A DNA stretch of 64,000 nt from Paraburkholderia sp. D15. GTDB taxonomy: Bacteria; Pseudomonadota; Gammaproteobacteria; Burkholderiales; Burkholderiaceae. A program made the position numbers and the translations under genes. The notes beneath the pieces are model-generated. The model saw nothing but the letters and a program-made list of their open reading frames with translations. It did no database searches and had not been told where the DNA came from. The stretch lies in assembly GCF_029910215.1 (NCBI RefSeq), contig NZ_CP110397.1:1-64000 (forward strand), in the 5' to 3' direction. Shown here in pieces: positions 51,085 to 60,327 of the stretch. Every line of letters begins with the position of its first letter. The first letter of the stretch is position 1.

Positions 51085-52260
51085 TCACCAGTCCAGCCGA
51101 TGTTTTTCTTCCGTCTCCCGGTGACGGGTGTCGTCGTCGCTATGAAGATAGATGCTCGTTGTCGAAATCGATGCGTGTCCGAGGTTGTCTCGCACGAGTC
51201 GCAGATCGAGGTTGCCGTCGGCCATGTGAGAGCCGGCACTGTGCCTCAGCCAGTGTGCGGATGCGCGCTCCAGATGTACGGCACGCGCGGCATACTCTTC
51301 ACCCCGAAGCCTTAATTTGTCGGCTGCGCCCGCAAAGATGCCTTTGATGATCGAGTGCAGCGCGGCCCGTGTGAGCGGCTTCATGGATTTGCCGAGCGGC
51401 AACACCAGTGGCGTGTCCTCGTGCGAGGACGGTAGCGGTGCGAGCCCGCGCGCGCGCCGGTAGCGCGTGAGTTCGACCATCATTTCGGCGGACGCGGGGA
51501 CGAGTCGTTCCTTGTCACCTTTGCCAAGCACCTCCAGCCACCACCGTTCGTGCCCCTCGTTGTCACGCCGGCAGAAAAACTTGCCCATCGTGTTGCCACC
51601 GACCTCCGAGATCCGCAGGCCGCCCAGGTAGAGCAGGGTAAAGAGCCATCGGGCGCGCCAGTAACGTTCCTGTTCCCGATCGCTATCGCGGGGCAGGCCG
51701 TCGATATAGACCTTCACCTCCTGCCAGAGGTCGCGCTTCAGGTAGCGGGTGATGCGCGGCGCCTGTCGGCGGGACCGCTGGCGCGACAGGGACAGCGGGT
51801 TGCCGGCGAGGTAGCCCGCTTCGACAAGCCATGAGAACAGCGCATTGAGGATGACCATCGCCTGACGCTGGCTGGAGACTGCGAGCGGCCCGTAAAACGG
51901 TCGCCAGCGCGGATCGTGACGCGGAAACTTTCGCCCACCGTCTGACATCCAGCGCGAACGTGGTTGGGGCTCTCCAAGAAATACTTTGTAGGCAAGCAGG
52001 TCCTCGTGCGTGAGTGATGACAGAGGCTTGCCCAGTTGCATAATGGACCATAAGAGGAGTCGCTCAGCTTCCTTGCGATAATTGTCGAAAGTGGTCTTCG
52101 TATCGACAACGCGGGCCAGCCACGCGCGGATCGCGCTCAGGTCGTCAGCTGCGGTGATCTGCTGGCGACCGTTCGCCCGATTGATGCCGTGGCGACCGTC
52201 CAGGTCAGGCGGCAGGTCAAGCGCATCGAGCGGGCGTGGAGCGATCAGCTTGGTCGTCAT
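51085..52260 (-). CDS. Tyrosine recombinase next to the transposition module
   Basis: A 391-residue complete site-specific recombinase: core-binding domain (DLSAIRAWLARVVDTKTTFD, NYRKEAERLLLWSIMQLGKP) and catalytic domain with YLGGLRISEVGG (Arg I), ERASAHWLRHSAGSH (HxxR) and NLGHASISTTSIYLHSDDD (His, Tyr). It is related in its core to the 603-residue integrase at 41958 but lacks the N-terminal DUF3701-type domain. It points towards the tniQ end, 228 bases away. It could be the resolvase of the transposition module, an integrase of a separate island, or a xerC-like dimer resolution enzyme of the plasmid. Confidence 0.9.
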   Translation of the reverse strand: MTTKLIAPRPLDALDLPPDLDGRHGINRANGRQQITAADDLSAIRAWLARVVDTKTTFDNYRKEAERLLLWSIMQLGKPLSSLTHEDLLAYKVFLGEPQPRSRWMSDGGRKFPRHDPRWRPFYGPLAVSSQRQAMVILNALFSWLVEAGYLAGNPLSLSRQRSRRQAPRITRYLKRDLWQEVKVYIDGLPRDSDREQERYWRARWLFTLLYLGGLRISEVGGNTMGKFFCRRDNEGHERWWLEVLGKGDKERLVPASAEMMVELTRYRRARGLAPLPSSHEDTPLVLPLGKSMKPLTRAALHSIIKGIFAGAADKLRLRGEEYAARAVHLERASAHWLRHSAGSHMADGNLDLRLVRDNLGHASISTTSIYLHSDDDTRHRETEEKHRLDW

Positions 52261-52573
52261 GGTTTCATCGTGGAATGGGTAGGAGCATGTGTCCCCGCGA
52301 TTGTCGCACGCGCGGAGGCAGTTTTGACACTACAGGCATAATGTCAAGATTGCGCTCAAAGGCGTGAGAAAAACGCCACACAGTTCTGGAAGTCTAGTCC
52401 GCCAGCGCGAATGCATGCGACCGACGCGCAATCTCCTATGTGCTTGCCGGCGAATCGTGGTTTCGCTCCTCAGAGAGCGGGGCGTCAGCGTTGCGGTATG
52501 AACGGTCGAGAATTCTGCCATACCGGCCGGGCGGCCTCTCTGATAACCTCGCTAGTTTTCGAGCCGAGGTGAT

Positions 52574-52876
52574 ATGAACAATAAAAGGCAGAAATCGTCG
52601 ACGGACCGGCTGGATGCAATACCAAATACGAGCAGTCCAGCATTCACAGCAGGCAACGGGGTAACGCGGCCCTTCGACCGGTTTGCCAGCGCCGTCACCC
52701 GTATGGCCGGCTCACCCTAACCTTCGTGCTGGCCGCTCTCAATATCATCGTCGATCGTGACGGGGCCGGTCTTTCATTATTCTGACGGTTGGCAACCGGT
52801 TATCAACACTGGAACGACCATCGTAACTTTCCTGATGGTCTTCCTGATTCAGCAAAGTCAGAACACGACGGCTTGA
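52574..52876 (+). pseudogene. Remnant of a low-affinity iron permease family gene
   Basis: From ATG 52574 the frame gives a hydrophilic start and then RFASAVTRMAGSP, a stop, and in other frames [12 protein letters not shown] and [13 protein letters not shown] followed by [20 protein letters not shown]. Together these spell the low-affinity iron permease family pattern. One base is missing after the SP codons and two within the expected Trp codon after NIIV. The gene then ends early at TGA 52876, losing the C-terminal part. Gene decay is clear. Confidence 0.75.
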
Positions 52877-53172
52877 CAATTTTGCATGGTGAGCGACGTG
52901 GTCACTCTCCCTCCCGCTGCAGTACATCTGAAAGCATTGCCAAGCAGGTTGACAAAGACCTGCCGCAGTCGCATCTTGTCCCCAACGATCCGCACATAAG
53001 ACTGGATCGCGCTTTTCAGCTCGATGTTGCGCTCGTCGGCGAGGAGGCGCATCTCAACAATAGCCGCAGTCAGGCAACCATCGAGCGCTCCCGGCCGCTT
53101 TCGCGCAGCGATTCCATTTGGGCAAAAGCGCTGCTTAACCCGTTGGCGTCCACGGATTCCGACCGACCTCAC
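52877..53172 (-). pseudogene. Fragment of a sensor histidine kinase
   Basis: The minus strand encodes AAIVEMRLLADERNIELKSA and GDKMRLRQVFVNLLGNAFRC, followed by TAAGGRVTTSLTM. This is the N-box region of a histidine-kinase ATPase domain (helix, acidic D, LRQ, NLL-x-NA). The dimerisation part upstream and the G-boxes downstream are missing. The fragment abuts the iron-permease remnant, so at least one recombination event joined them. Confidence 0.65.
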
Positions 53173-54287
53173 TATTCGATGTTGCCAGACTAATCAGTGC
53201 CATTAGCGATACGATAACCCGCAAAGCGGTCGGCGCTATTGTTCGAGGCATATCATCGGGATTGGCTGCGCCTGGCCTCCCAGGCTGCTGGTGAGCTCGG
53301 GGGATGTGTGTGACGTGACCGACTATGAAATCCGCCCGCTGGAATGCGTCATTGTAAACGATGCATCAGCTGATCTGCAGGTCAGACGGCCGTATCTCGA
53401 CTGCGCGGGTCACCGGGCCGACGCGGCGAAATATTTACGGAGGCGGTCATGACTGGTCCCCTTTGCCGTTCGTTCAAATCCGCAGTACATTCCAGCCACC
53501 GTCTCGCCCAGTATGGCCGTTCCATTGACGACGCGGAGCGTTTTTACTGCATTTTCAGACTGGACGTGACGCCGACGGGCGCTCATGCGCACGAACTCGG
53601 GTGACGCGCTGCTGAGCTCAACCGCTGCGCTCAAGCGTGCCCCCGCAACGCGGGCAACGGGGCGTCGCGTCGCATACGCGTCAGCATCTGTGCCGGCGGC
53701 CGGCGCTTTTCACACGTGCTGCTGTTCCCGTCCGACGTGATGCGCGCACTCGGCTTTTAGAGCAACGCACTCGCCCGGCGCCGATCGAACCAATCGCTTG
53801 ACATCATCGCGTTCAGGCACGCACCTCATGCCATTGATCATCGCCTTATCGCGTTCGCTCAGAGCACCGCCCGCAACTGGCATCGTGTTGCTTAAGTCGC
53901 GGAGAATGTGAACGGGTGTCCGAGGGACCATCGCGGATGGCGGACCGGATTCTTGAACTTGGCGCAGATAACGCCGGAAGCAGATCGAGGCAGGCGAGCT
54001 TGCAGAGTCAGCGCATAAGCGACGAGGCGGTCGATGCGGGTGCTTCGCTGCCGACGCATGACCGGTAACTTCCGGCAATTGAGGGACAGCGCCTATGCAA
54101 ATTCCGTATAACTCGTCGCTTTTCGTCATGTAGCGGGTGTGAGAGGCGGGCACAATAATGGAAGCCTAGCCAACTCGATGCGGACTTTAGCCCGACCACA
54201 CGTCGGCAATGTGTTACATGGGAAAGCCGATTGCCCAGCTACGCAATGCCGTCGAATAAAAATACATCTGGCATGGAGGCGTACCTA
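53173..54287. other. 1.1-kb region without recognisable genes
   Basis: Open frames here are short, overlap one another and show no family motif; the longest (53710-54153, minus) has no convincing ribosome site or domain. Together with the two remnants upstream, the stretch looks like decayed DNA between the mobile modules and the catabolic cluster. Confidence 0.55.
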
Positions 54288-55202
54288 ATGAATCAGAAAC
54301 CCGACTACCGTAACGTCGGTTCTGGCGATCATCAATTCAGTGAACGACTAGGCGATCTGACCGTGTCAGGACGCAGGCGCGGCTTCAACGGCGGCGCAGG
54401 CGCTGCCGACCGACCGCTGATCGTTGCGCTGCACGGCGGCACTTATTCGTCTGCCTACTTCGACGTGCCAAGCTATTCACTCCTGGATCGATGTGCTTCG
54501 CTCGACCTGCCTGTCATCGCAATCGACCGGCCGGGCTATGGCGACACAACGCCGCTTGCATCGCACGACGCGACGGTTGCCAGGAATGCGGAGCAACTCG
54601 CCGATATTCTTGGCGCCGTCTGGGAACGTTACGGTCGCGGCCGCGCCGGCCTGTTCCTGATCGGACATTCAATTGGTGGCGCGATCACGGTGTCGATCGC
54701 CGCCAGACAACCGGCGTGGCCTCTCATCGGTATCGCCGTCTCAGGGGTAGGACTAGTCACGCCGCCCGAAAGCCTCGATCACTGGTCGGCATTGCCGGAC
54801 ATTCCGATGATAGATCTGCCCGCGCCGGTGAAGGATCAGGTCATGTTCGGCCCCGAGTGGACTTTCGCGCCGGACATGCCGGCTCGCAGCCACAGCGCCA
54901 ACGCGCCGGTGCCGCGCGCGGAGTTGATCGATATCGTGACGACCTGGCACTCGAGTGTCAGAGACATCGCGAGTCGCGTTCAGGTGCCGGTGCATTACCG
55001 GCAAGCCGAGTTCGACCGTTTATGGATCACGGACGCGGATCAGGTCGCCGGTTTTGGCGCCGCTTTTTCCGCGTCACCCGTGGTCGATGCCGCGCTTTAC
55101 AGGTCTGCCGGCCACTGCATCGACTTTCATCGTCTGGGCTTCGCTTTTCAACTCGATCAACTGGGTTTCGCGCTTCGCTGCGCAGTTCGGCCTGCGGGCT
55201 AG
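54288..55202 (+). CDS. Alpha/beta hydrolase
   Basis: A 304-residue hydrolase begun at ATG 54288, where GGAGG lies eight bases upstream; the open frame begins earlier but lacks such a site. It has the oxyanion loop ALHGGTYSSAYF (47-58), the nucleophile elbow IGHSIGG with Ser128, and a late SAGHCIDFHRLG supplying the histidine. The protein is cytoplasmic. Family members hydrolyse esters or carbon-carbon bonds of ring-cleavage products. Its position ahead of an aromatic degradation operon suggests the latter, but it is separated by a strong hairpin and 434 bases, so it may be regulated independently. Confidence 0.85.
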   Translation: MNQKPDYRNVGSGDHQFSERLGDLTVSGRRRGFNGGAGAADRPLIVALHGGTYSSAYFDVPSYSLLDRCASLDLPVIAIDRPGYGDTTPLASHDATVARNAEQLADILGAVWERYGRGRAGLFLIGHSIGGAITVSIAARQPAWPLIGIAVSGVGLVTPPESLDHWSALPDIPMIDLPAPVKDQVMFGPEWTFAPDMPARSHSANAPVPRAELIDIVTTWHSSVRDIASRVQVPVHYRQAEFDRLWITDADQVAGFGAAFSASPVVDAALYRSAGHCIDFHRLGFAFQLDQLGFALRCAVRPAG

Positions 55203-55236
55203 GACGAGGGTTGCGGCGGTGGTGCAGGGGGCGGCA

Positions 55237-55277
55237 GAGATACGTCTCTGCTCCCAACTCGTGCAGAGACATATCTC
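55237..55277 (+). terminator. Long hairpin after the hydrolase gene
   Basis: gagatacgtctctgc (55237-55251) pairs with gcagagacatatctc (55263-55277) at 14 of 15 positions around an 11-base loop. The shorter inner repeat gcagaga/tctctgc (55234-55251) can form instead, so two structures compete. No T-run follows. Confidence 0.55.
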
Positions 55278-55409
55278 AAGAAAGGGCATCTTCGAGATAG
55301 AACGGATTCCTTATATATAACGTTACGGCCACGATGCATGCCACTGGAAGCTGCCATCAGCTTTCGACGGTAATCCGCAGCCTGTTACCGCGTAATGACG
55401 TTTTGTCAG

Positions 55410-55614
55410 AGTGACAAACGCGATCTAGTCGGAAACCCTGGCGTCGTCGAATTCGCTTGCACGAGCCCAAACCGGCTCCTAAGATTTGTCTCAAGTTTCG
55501 CAGTGACAAAAACGTCGTTATAAAAACAAGAGGCGCTTACAAAACCGGATCGCAGTTTAGCCGTGATGTGAAAAACCTCGCTGCGAAGCACGTAGATTAA
55601 TAGTGACATAAACG
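55410..55614 (+). repeat. Repeated GTGACAnAAACG boxes upstream of the monooxygenase operon
   Basis: GTGACAAAAACG at 55503-55514 and GTGACATAAACG at 55603-55614 are 100 bases apart; a shorter GTGACAAACG lies at 55411-55420. All stand in the promoter region of the catabolic operon, the last one just before TATACT (55615-55620). They may bind a regulator. Confidence 0.5.
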
Positions 55615-55636
55615 TATACTATTGAAGGAGATGAAG

Positions 55637-56866
55637 ATGGTCGAAGAAGCGATCGCGCTTGCCGAAGCCTACGTATCGGAAGAAACGGCTCACGAGCCGT
55701 GCTTGCAGGAATTGACCCGACGCGCCGAGGCTTTGCAGCCTTTGTTGTTCAAGAACGCCGCCGAGTCGGAAAAAAATCGCCGCGCCAGCGAAGAAAATAT
55801 CCGTGCGATCGCCGAGGCTGGGCTTTTCCGTTTGATGGTGCCTAAGCGCTACGGTGGCTACGAAGGTACGGTCCGTTCGCATCTGGAAGTCTCTGCGGCA
55901 CTCGGCGAGGCATGCGGCGGGACCGCGTGGGTGGTGGCGTTGACCAATGTCTGCGCGTGGTTCACCGGGCTGTTCCCGCAGAAAGCGCAGGATGAAGTGT
56001 TCGGCGCCAATGCCGATGCGCGAGTGTCGGGCGTCTTCACGCCATCCAAACAGTCGCGCCGCGTGGAAGGCGGACTCGTCATTTCCGGCAAATGGTATTT
56101 CTCGTCGGGCTCGCTGCATGCCGACTGGGCGATGGTCGGCGTGATCGAGCACGATCAGAACGGTGCGTTCAAGGCGCAGTATCTGGCACTGGTTCCGATG
56201 TCCGAACTTTCGATCGAGGACACGTGGTACACGGCCGGCATGCGCGCGTCAGGCAGCAACTGCATTGTCGGCAATGAAGTGTTCGTGCCCGAGCATCGGC
56301 TGATGGACATCATGGCGGCAGTGAAGGGCGTCTACCCGACCGAACGCACGGACGAGGCCAGCTATCGCGCGGCGTTCGTGCCGGTCGCCGCGCTGATTCT
56401 GACGGGACCGCAACTCGGCATGGGCCGTGGGGCGCTCAGGTATGTGATCGAGAAGGCGCCGCAGCGCGCGATTGCCTATACGTCGTTCGAGAAGCAGACG
56501 GATTCGACCGTGTTCCAGATGCAGATTGCCGATGCCGCGCTGAAGATCGATACGGCCGAGCTACGCGCGTTCCGCTCCGCCGATCAGATCGACGAAGCGG
56601 CCAGGCTCGGCGCGCAACTCGACTATCTGACGAAGGCCCGAGTTCGCGCGGACACTGGCCTCATCACGACGCTCATCACCGACGCGCTCAACGTGCTGCT
56701 GTCGGCCCACGGCGCAGGCAGCTTTGCCGAAAGCAGTCCAATGCAGCGCTGGTGGCGCGATTCGAACACCGCTGCGCGTCACGCGGTCGGCTTGCCGGCG
56801 ATCGGCAACGAGGTCTACGGCAAGGCGCTTCTCGGTGTGGAAAACACGGTTACGCCGCTGGTGTGA
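55637..56866 (+). CDS. Flavin-dependent monooxygenase, oxygenase subunit (HsaA/acyl-CoA dehydrogenase fold)
   Basis: A 409-residue group D flavoprotein hydroxylase. ATG 55637 has GAAGGAG six bases upstream. Features: RAIAEAGLFRLMVPKRYGGY near the N-terminus, GEACGGTAWVVALTNVCAWF, VEGGLVISGKWYFSSGSLHA, DTWYTAGMRASGSNCIVGNE (the flavin-side TxGxRxSGS motif) and a C-terminal SSPMQRWWRDSNTAARHAV. The family includes HsaA and p-hydroxyphenylacetate hydroxylase; they use reduced FMN or FAD and oxygen to hydroxylate phenols. The reductase is encoded two bases downstream, giving a complete two-component system. The natural substrate cannot be told from sequence. Confidence 0.87.
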   Translation: MVEEAIALAEAYVSEETAHEPCLQELTRRAEALQPLLFKNAAESEKNRRASEENIRAIAEAGLFRLMVPKRYGGYEGTVRSHLEVSAALGEACGGTAWVVALTNVCAWFTGLFPQKAQDEVFGANADARVSGVFTPSKQSRRVEGGLVISGKWYFSSGSLHADWAMVGVIEHDQNGAFKAQYLALVPMSELSIEDTWYTAGMRASGSNCIVGNEVFVPEHRLMDIMAAVKGVYPTERTDEASYRAAFVPVAALILTGPQLGMGRGALRYVIEKAPQRAIAYTSFEKQTDSTVFQMQIADAALKIDTAELRAFRSADQIDEAARLGAQLDYLTKARVRADTGLITTLITDALNVLLSAHGAGSFAESSPMQRWWRDSNTAARHAVGLPAIGNEVYGKALLGVENTVTPLV

Positions 56867-56868
56867 TC

Positions 56869-57411
56869 ATGGCCGATACACATTCCTCTGAGCCTACTGG
56901 TTCGCTGGACCCGAAGCTCTTGCGCGCCACAATGGGCCTCTTCGCGACCGGCGTGACGGTTGTGACCTTTACTGCCGACGGTCAGCCTGCCGGAATGACC
57001 GCCAACGCGTTCATGTCCGTGTCGCTGGAACCTCCGCTCGTGCTCGTTTCCGTCAGAGCGAGTTCGCGGTTCAACGACTGGGTGCGAGAGGGCGTCCGCT
57101 ACGGCATCAATTTTCTCGCCGAAGATCAGCGTGCGCTCAGCGGACATTTTGGTGGGCGCACTGTTGAAAATATGCAAGTGCCGTATTGCGAGCGAGATGG
57201 AACGCCTTTGATCGAAGGCAGCCTGGTCCACATCGTCGCGCGCACGGTGGACGTGCATCCCGCGGGCGACCATCTTCTGTATATCGGGGAAGTGGAGCAC
57301 ATCCGCTTCGGCGAACAGCGCAGGCCGTTGATTTTCTACAGCGGCAAATTTCAGCAGGTTCACACCCATGCGCCGATGATTTCCGCAAACGGCTGTATCG
57401 AGGGATGGTAG
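56869..57411 (+). CDS. Flavin reductase partner of the monooxygenase
   Basis: A 180-residue flavin reductase-like protein: ATMGLFATGVTVVTFTADGQ, GMTANAFMSVSLEPPLVLVS, NFLAEDQRALSGHFGG and LIFYSGKFQQVHTHAP, the standard FMN-binding split-barrel motifs of HpaC/HsaB. It reduces free flavin with NAD(P)H for the oxygenase encoded just upstream. The start codon is two bases after that gene's stop, so the two proteins are likely made together. A gap of 202 bases follows, with no gene. Confidence 0.92.
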   Translation: MADTHSSEPTGSLDPKLLRATMGLFATGVTVVTFTADGQPAGMTANAFMSVSLEPPLVLVSVRASSRFNDWVREGVRYGINFLAEDQRALSGHFGGRTVENMQVPYCERDGTPLIEGSLVHIVARTVDVHPAGDHLLYIGEVEHIRFGEQRRPLIFYSGKFQQVHTHAPMISANGCIEGW

Positions 57412-57613
57412 TAAGAGCGCGCGCTGCCACTCGCCGAAATGGGACAGCGTTAGGGCTTGCAGTCGCGGCAATTCGACAGGCACCGGTCGGATGCGTTTAG
57501 TCATGCGAAATATCACCGACTAGTTGAGCATGTGATCGGATCCTGAAAGCGGACAGCGGCGCGCAACTGGAGCGCACCAGCATGCGCGGCAACCACGACA
57601 ATCGAGTACCGAT

Positions 57614-60289
57614 ATGAAGTCTGAATCTTATGAACTGTTGGAGACGGCAAACCTGCCGTCGGAGCAGGATTCCGATCGCGAGGAAACGACCGAATGGCTC
57701 GACGCGCTGGAAAGCGTAGCGCGCGCTGCAGGCGTGGACCGCGTGTCTTTCCTGTTGCAGCGGCTGGCAGAGCACGCGAGTCATCTCGGCGTGTCGCCCG
57801 CGGCACATCCGTATTCGCTGTATCAGAATACCATTGCGCTGGAAGATCAGCCCGCCTATCCCGGCGATCTGGCAATGGAGGAACGCATCACGTCCGTCAT
57901 TCGCTGGAATGCACTCGCAATGGTCGCGAAGGCCAACAAGGCGTATGGTGAACTGGGCGGCCACATCGCCAGCTATGCGTCCGCAGCCGAAATCTTCGAA
58001 GTGGGCTTCAACCACTTCTTTAAAGCGGACAGTGAGACCGCGAAGGGCGATCTCGTCTATTTTCAGCCTCACTCGGCGCCGGGCGTCTACGCGCGCGCCT
58101 TTCTCGAAGGACGGCTCGACGAAGCGCATCTCGACCGTTATCGCCAGGAAGTAGACGGCGGCGGATTGTGCTCGTATCCGCATCCGTGGCTGATGCCCGA
58201 GTTCTGGCAGTTTCCCACGGGGTCGATGGGAATCGGCCCGATCAGTTCCATTTATCAGGCCCGTTTCCTGCGCTACCTCGAACATCGCGGCATTGCCCCG
58301 ACCGAGGGGCGTCGCGTGTGGGGCGTATTCGGCGACGGCGAAATGGACGAGCCTGAGGCGATCGCTGCGCTTTCGCTCGCGGCGCGCGAACGGCTCGACA
58401 ACCTGACCTTCGTGATCAACTGCAATTTGCAGCGGCTGGACGGCCCGGTTCGCGGCAATGGGCAAATCATTCAGGAGCTCGAATCGACTTTCAGCGGTGC
58501 CGGCTGGAACGTGATCAAGGTGGTGTGGGGATCCGACTGGGACGCGCTCTTCGCGCGAGATCATCAGCATGTGCTTTTGCGCCGTTTCGCTGCGACAGTA
58601 GATGGCCAATACCAGACGCTGGGCGCGAATGACGGCGCGTATAACCGCGCGCATTTCTTCGATCTCGATCCCGAATTGCAGGCGCTCGTGTCGCATATGT
58701 CGCCGGCCGAGATCGACGGGTTGCGGCGCGGCGGGCACGATTTCCGCAAACTGTATGCGGCGTTCGACGCCGCTTCGAAGCACCGCGGCAGGCCGACTGT
58801 CATTCTCGCGAAAACGAAGAAGGGCTTCGGCATGGGGCAGGCGGGCGAGTCGCGCAACACGTCGCATCAGCAGAAAAAGCTGGACGTGGACGCGCTCAAG
58901 GCGTTTCGCGACCGCTTTGCGTTGCCGCTCGACGACGCTGCGCTCGGCGACATGAGCTTCTATAAGCCGGCCGACGGAAGCCCCGAGCAGCGTTATCTTC
59001 ACGAGCGCCGCGCGGCGTTGAATGGCTACATGCCGAAGCGGACCACGCATGCTCCGCCGGTCGCGGTGCCGCCGCTGGAGAGCTACGCGAAGTTTGCGCT
59101 GGAACCCGACGCGCGTGAAATCTCGACTACCACGGCGGTGGTGCGCCTGTTCACCAATCTGCTGAAGGACAAGGAGCTGGGTCCGCGTATCGTGCCGATC
59201 GTCGCGGACGAGGCACGCACGTTCGGCATGGCCAATCTGTTCCGTCAGGTCGGCATCTACTCGCCGCTGGGGCAGTTGTATGAACCGGAAGACGCCGGCT
59301 CGATGCTGTACTACAAGGAGTCGAAGGACGGCCAGCTGCTGGAGGAGGGAATCACCGAGGCGGGTGCCATTTCGTCATGGGTCGCCGCGGCGACCTCGTA
59401 CAGTGTGAGCGGCGTGGCGATGCTGCCGTTCTACATCTACTACTCCATGTTCGGTTTTCAGCGCGTGGGCGACCTGATCTGGGCCGCCGCCGACCAGCGC
59501 GCGCGAGGTTTTCTGATCGGCGCGACCGCGGGACGCACGACACTGTCCGGCGAAGGTCTGCAGCACCAGGACGGCACGAGCCATCTGATCGCCTCGACGG
59601 TGCCCAATTGCCGGGCCTACGATCCCGCGTTTTCCAGCGAAGTCGCGGTGATCGTCGATCACGGCAGCCGTCGCATGCTCGAGGCGCAGCACGACGAGTT
59701 CTATTACCTGACGGTCACTAACGAGAACTACGCGCACGCGCCGCTCGACGCCGACGCGCATGCGGACGTTATCAAAGGAATGCGCCGATTCGGCGCGCGC
59801 GGGCCGCAAGACGTGCCAGCCGCGGTGCGTCTGCTCGGCTCGGGCGCGATCTTGCGCGAAGTCATCGCGGCGGCCGAGCTGCTCGCCGCCGACTGGGACG
59901 TTGCATCTGAAATCTGGAGCGTCACGAGCTTTTCGGAACTGGCACGCGACGCCCGCGGCGTCGAACGCGCTGCGCTGTTCGGAGCGGGGAGTGCGCCGCA
60001 GAGCCACGTGGCGCGCTGTCTCGCGGGCGATGCGCCAGTGGTCGCGGCGAGCGACTACGTGCGGGCGTATCCGCAGCTGATTGCATCGTATATCGACGCG
60101 CCTTACATCGCGCTCGGCACTGACGGCTTCGGGCGCAGTGATACGCGTCCCGCGCTGCGGCGCTTCTTCGAGGTCGATCGCTATCACATCGCGCTGGCGG
60201 CGCTCGCTTCGATAGATCGCGAGAAACATGCGCAGGCGCTGCGACGCTATGACATCGAAGCGGGCTCCGATGCGCCGTGGAATTGCTAG
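57614..60289 (+). CDS. aceE: Pyruvate dehydrogenase E1 (AceE-type) homologue in a catabolic operon
   Basis: An 891-residue homodimeric 2-oxo acid dehydrogenase E1. The thiamine-diphosphate motif is GDGEMDEPEA (240-249) through NCNLQRLDGPV (269-279). Other AceE hallmarks are SYASAAEIFEVGFNHFF, HPYSLYQNT, KTKKGFGMGQAGESRNTSHQ, IYSPLGQLYEPEDAGS and FQRVGDLIWAAADQRARGF. The enzyme decarboxylates pyruvate or a related 2-oxo acid and reductively acylates the lipoyl group of AceF. The chromosomal copy normally serves central metabolism; here the gene lies among aromatic degradation genes and is probably a paralogue for oxo acids released by ring cleavage. E3 is not in this window. Confidence 0.93.
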   Translation: MKSESYELLETANLPSEQDSDREETTEWLDALESVARAAGVDRVSFLLQRLAEHASHLGVSPAAHPYSLYQNTIALEDQPAYPGDLAMEERITSVIRWNALAMVAKANKAYGELGGHIASYASAAEIFEVGFNHFFKADSETAKGDLVYFQPHSAPGVYARAFLEGRLDEAHLDRYRQEVDGGGLCSYPHPWLMPEFWQFPTGSMGIGPISSIYQARFLRYLEHRGIAPTEGRRVWGVFGDGEMDEPEAIAALSLAARERLDNLTFVINCNLQRLDGPVRGNGQIIQELESTFSGAGWNVIKVVWGSDWDALFARDHQHVLLRRFAATVDGQYQTLGANDGAYNRAHFFDLDPELQALVSHMSPAEIDGLRRGGHDFRKLYAAFDAASKHRGRPTVILAKTKKGFGMGQAGESRNTSHQQKKLDVDALKAFRDRFALPLDDAALGDMSFYKPADGSPEQRYLHERRAALNGYMPKRTTHAPPVAVPPLESYAKFALEPDAREISTTTAVVRLFTNLLKDKELGPRIVPIVADEARTFGMANLFRQVGIYSPLGQLYEPEDAGSMLYYKESKDGQLLEEGITEAGAISSWVAAATSYSVSGVAMLPFYIYYSMFGFQRVGDLIWAAADQRARGFLIGATAGRTTLSGEGLQHQDGTSHLIASTVPNCRAYDPAFSSEVAVIVDHGSRRMLEAQHDEFYYLTVTNENYAHAPLDADAHADVIKGMRRFGARGPQDVPAAVRLLGSGAILREVIAAAELLAADWDVASEIWSVTSFSELARDARGVERAALFGAGSAPQSHVARCLAGDAPVVAASDYVRAYPQLIASYIDAPYIALGTDGFGRSDTRPALRRFFEVDRYHIALAALASIDREKHAQALRRYDIEAGSDAPWNC

Positions 60290-60327
60290 TTCATTCAATC
60301 GCAGCACGCTGACAGAAAGGATCGGAC

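Noticed and set aside
53710..54153. 147-codon minus-strand gene
   Set aside because: It has no domain, no ribosome site and lies in a region of decayed sequence; coding status is unsupported.
57497..59050. 517-codon frame antisense to aceE
   Set aside because: AceE is unmistakable on the plus strand; the antisense frame is a by-product of high GC codon use.
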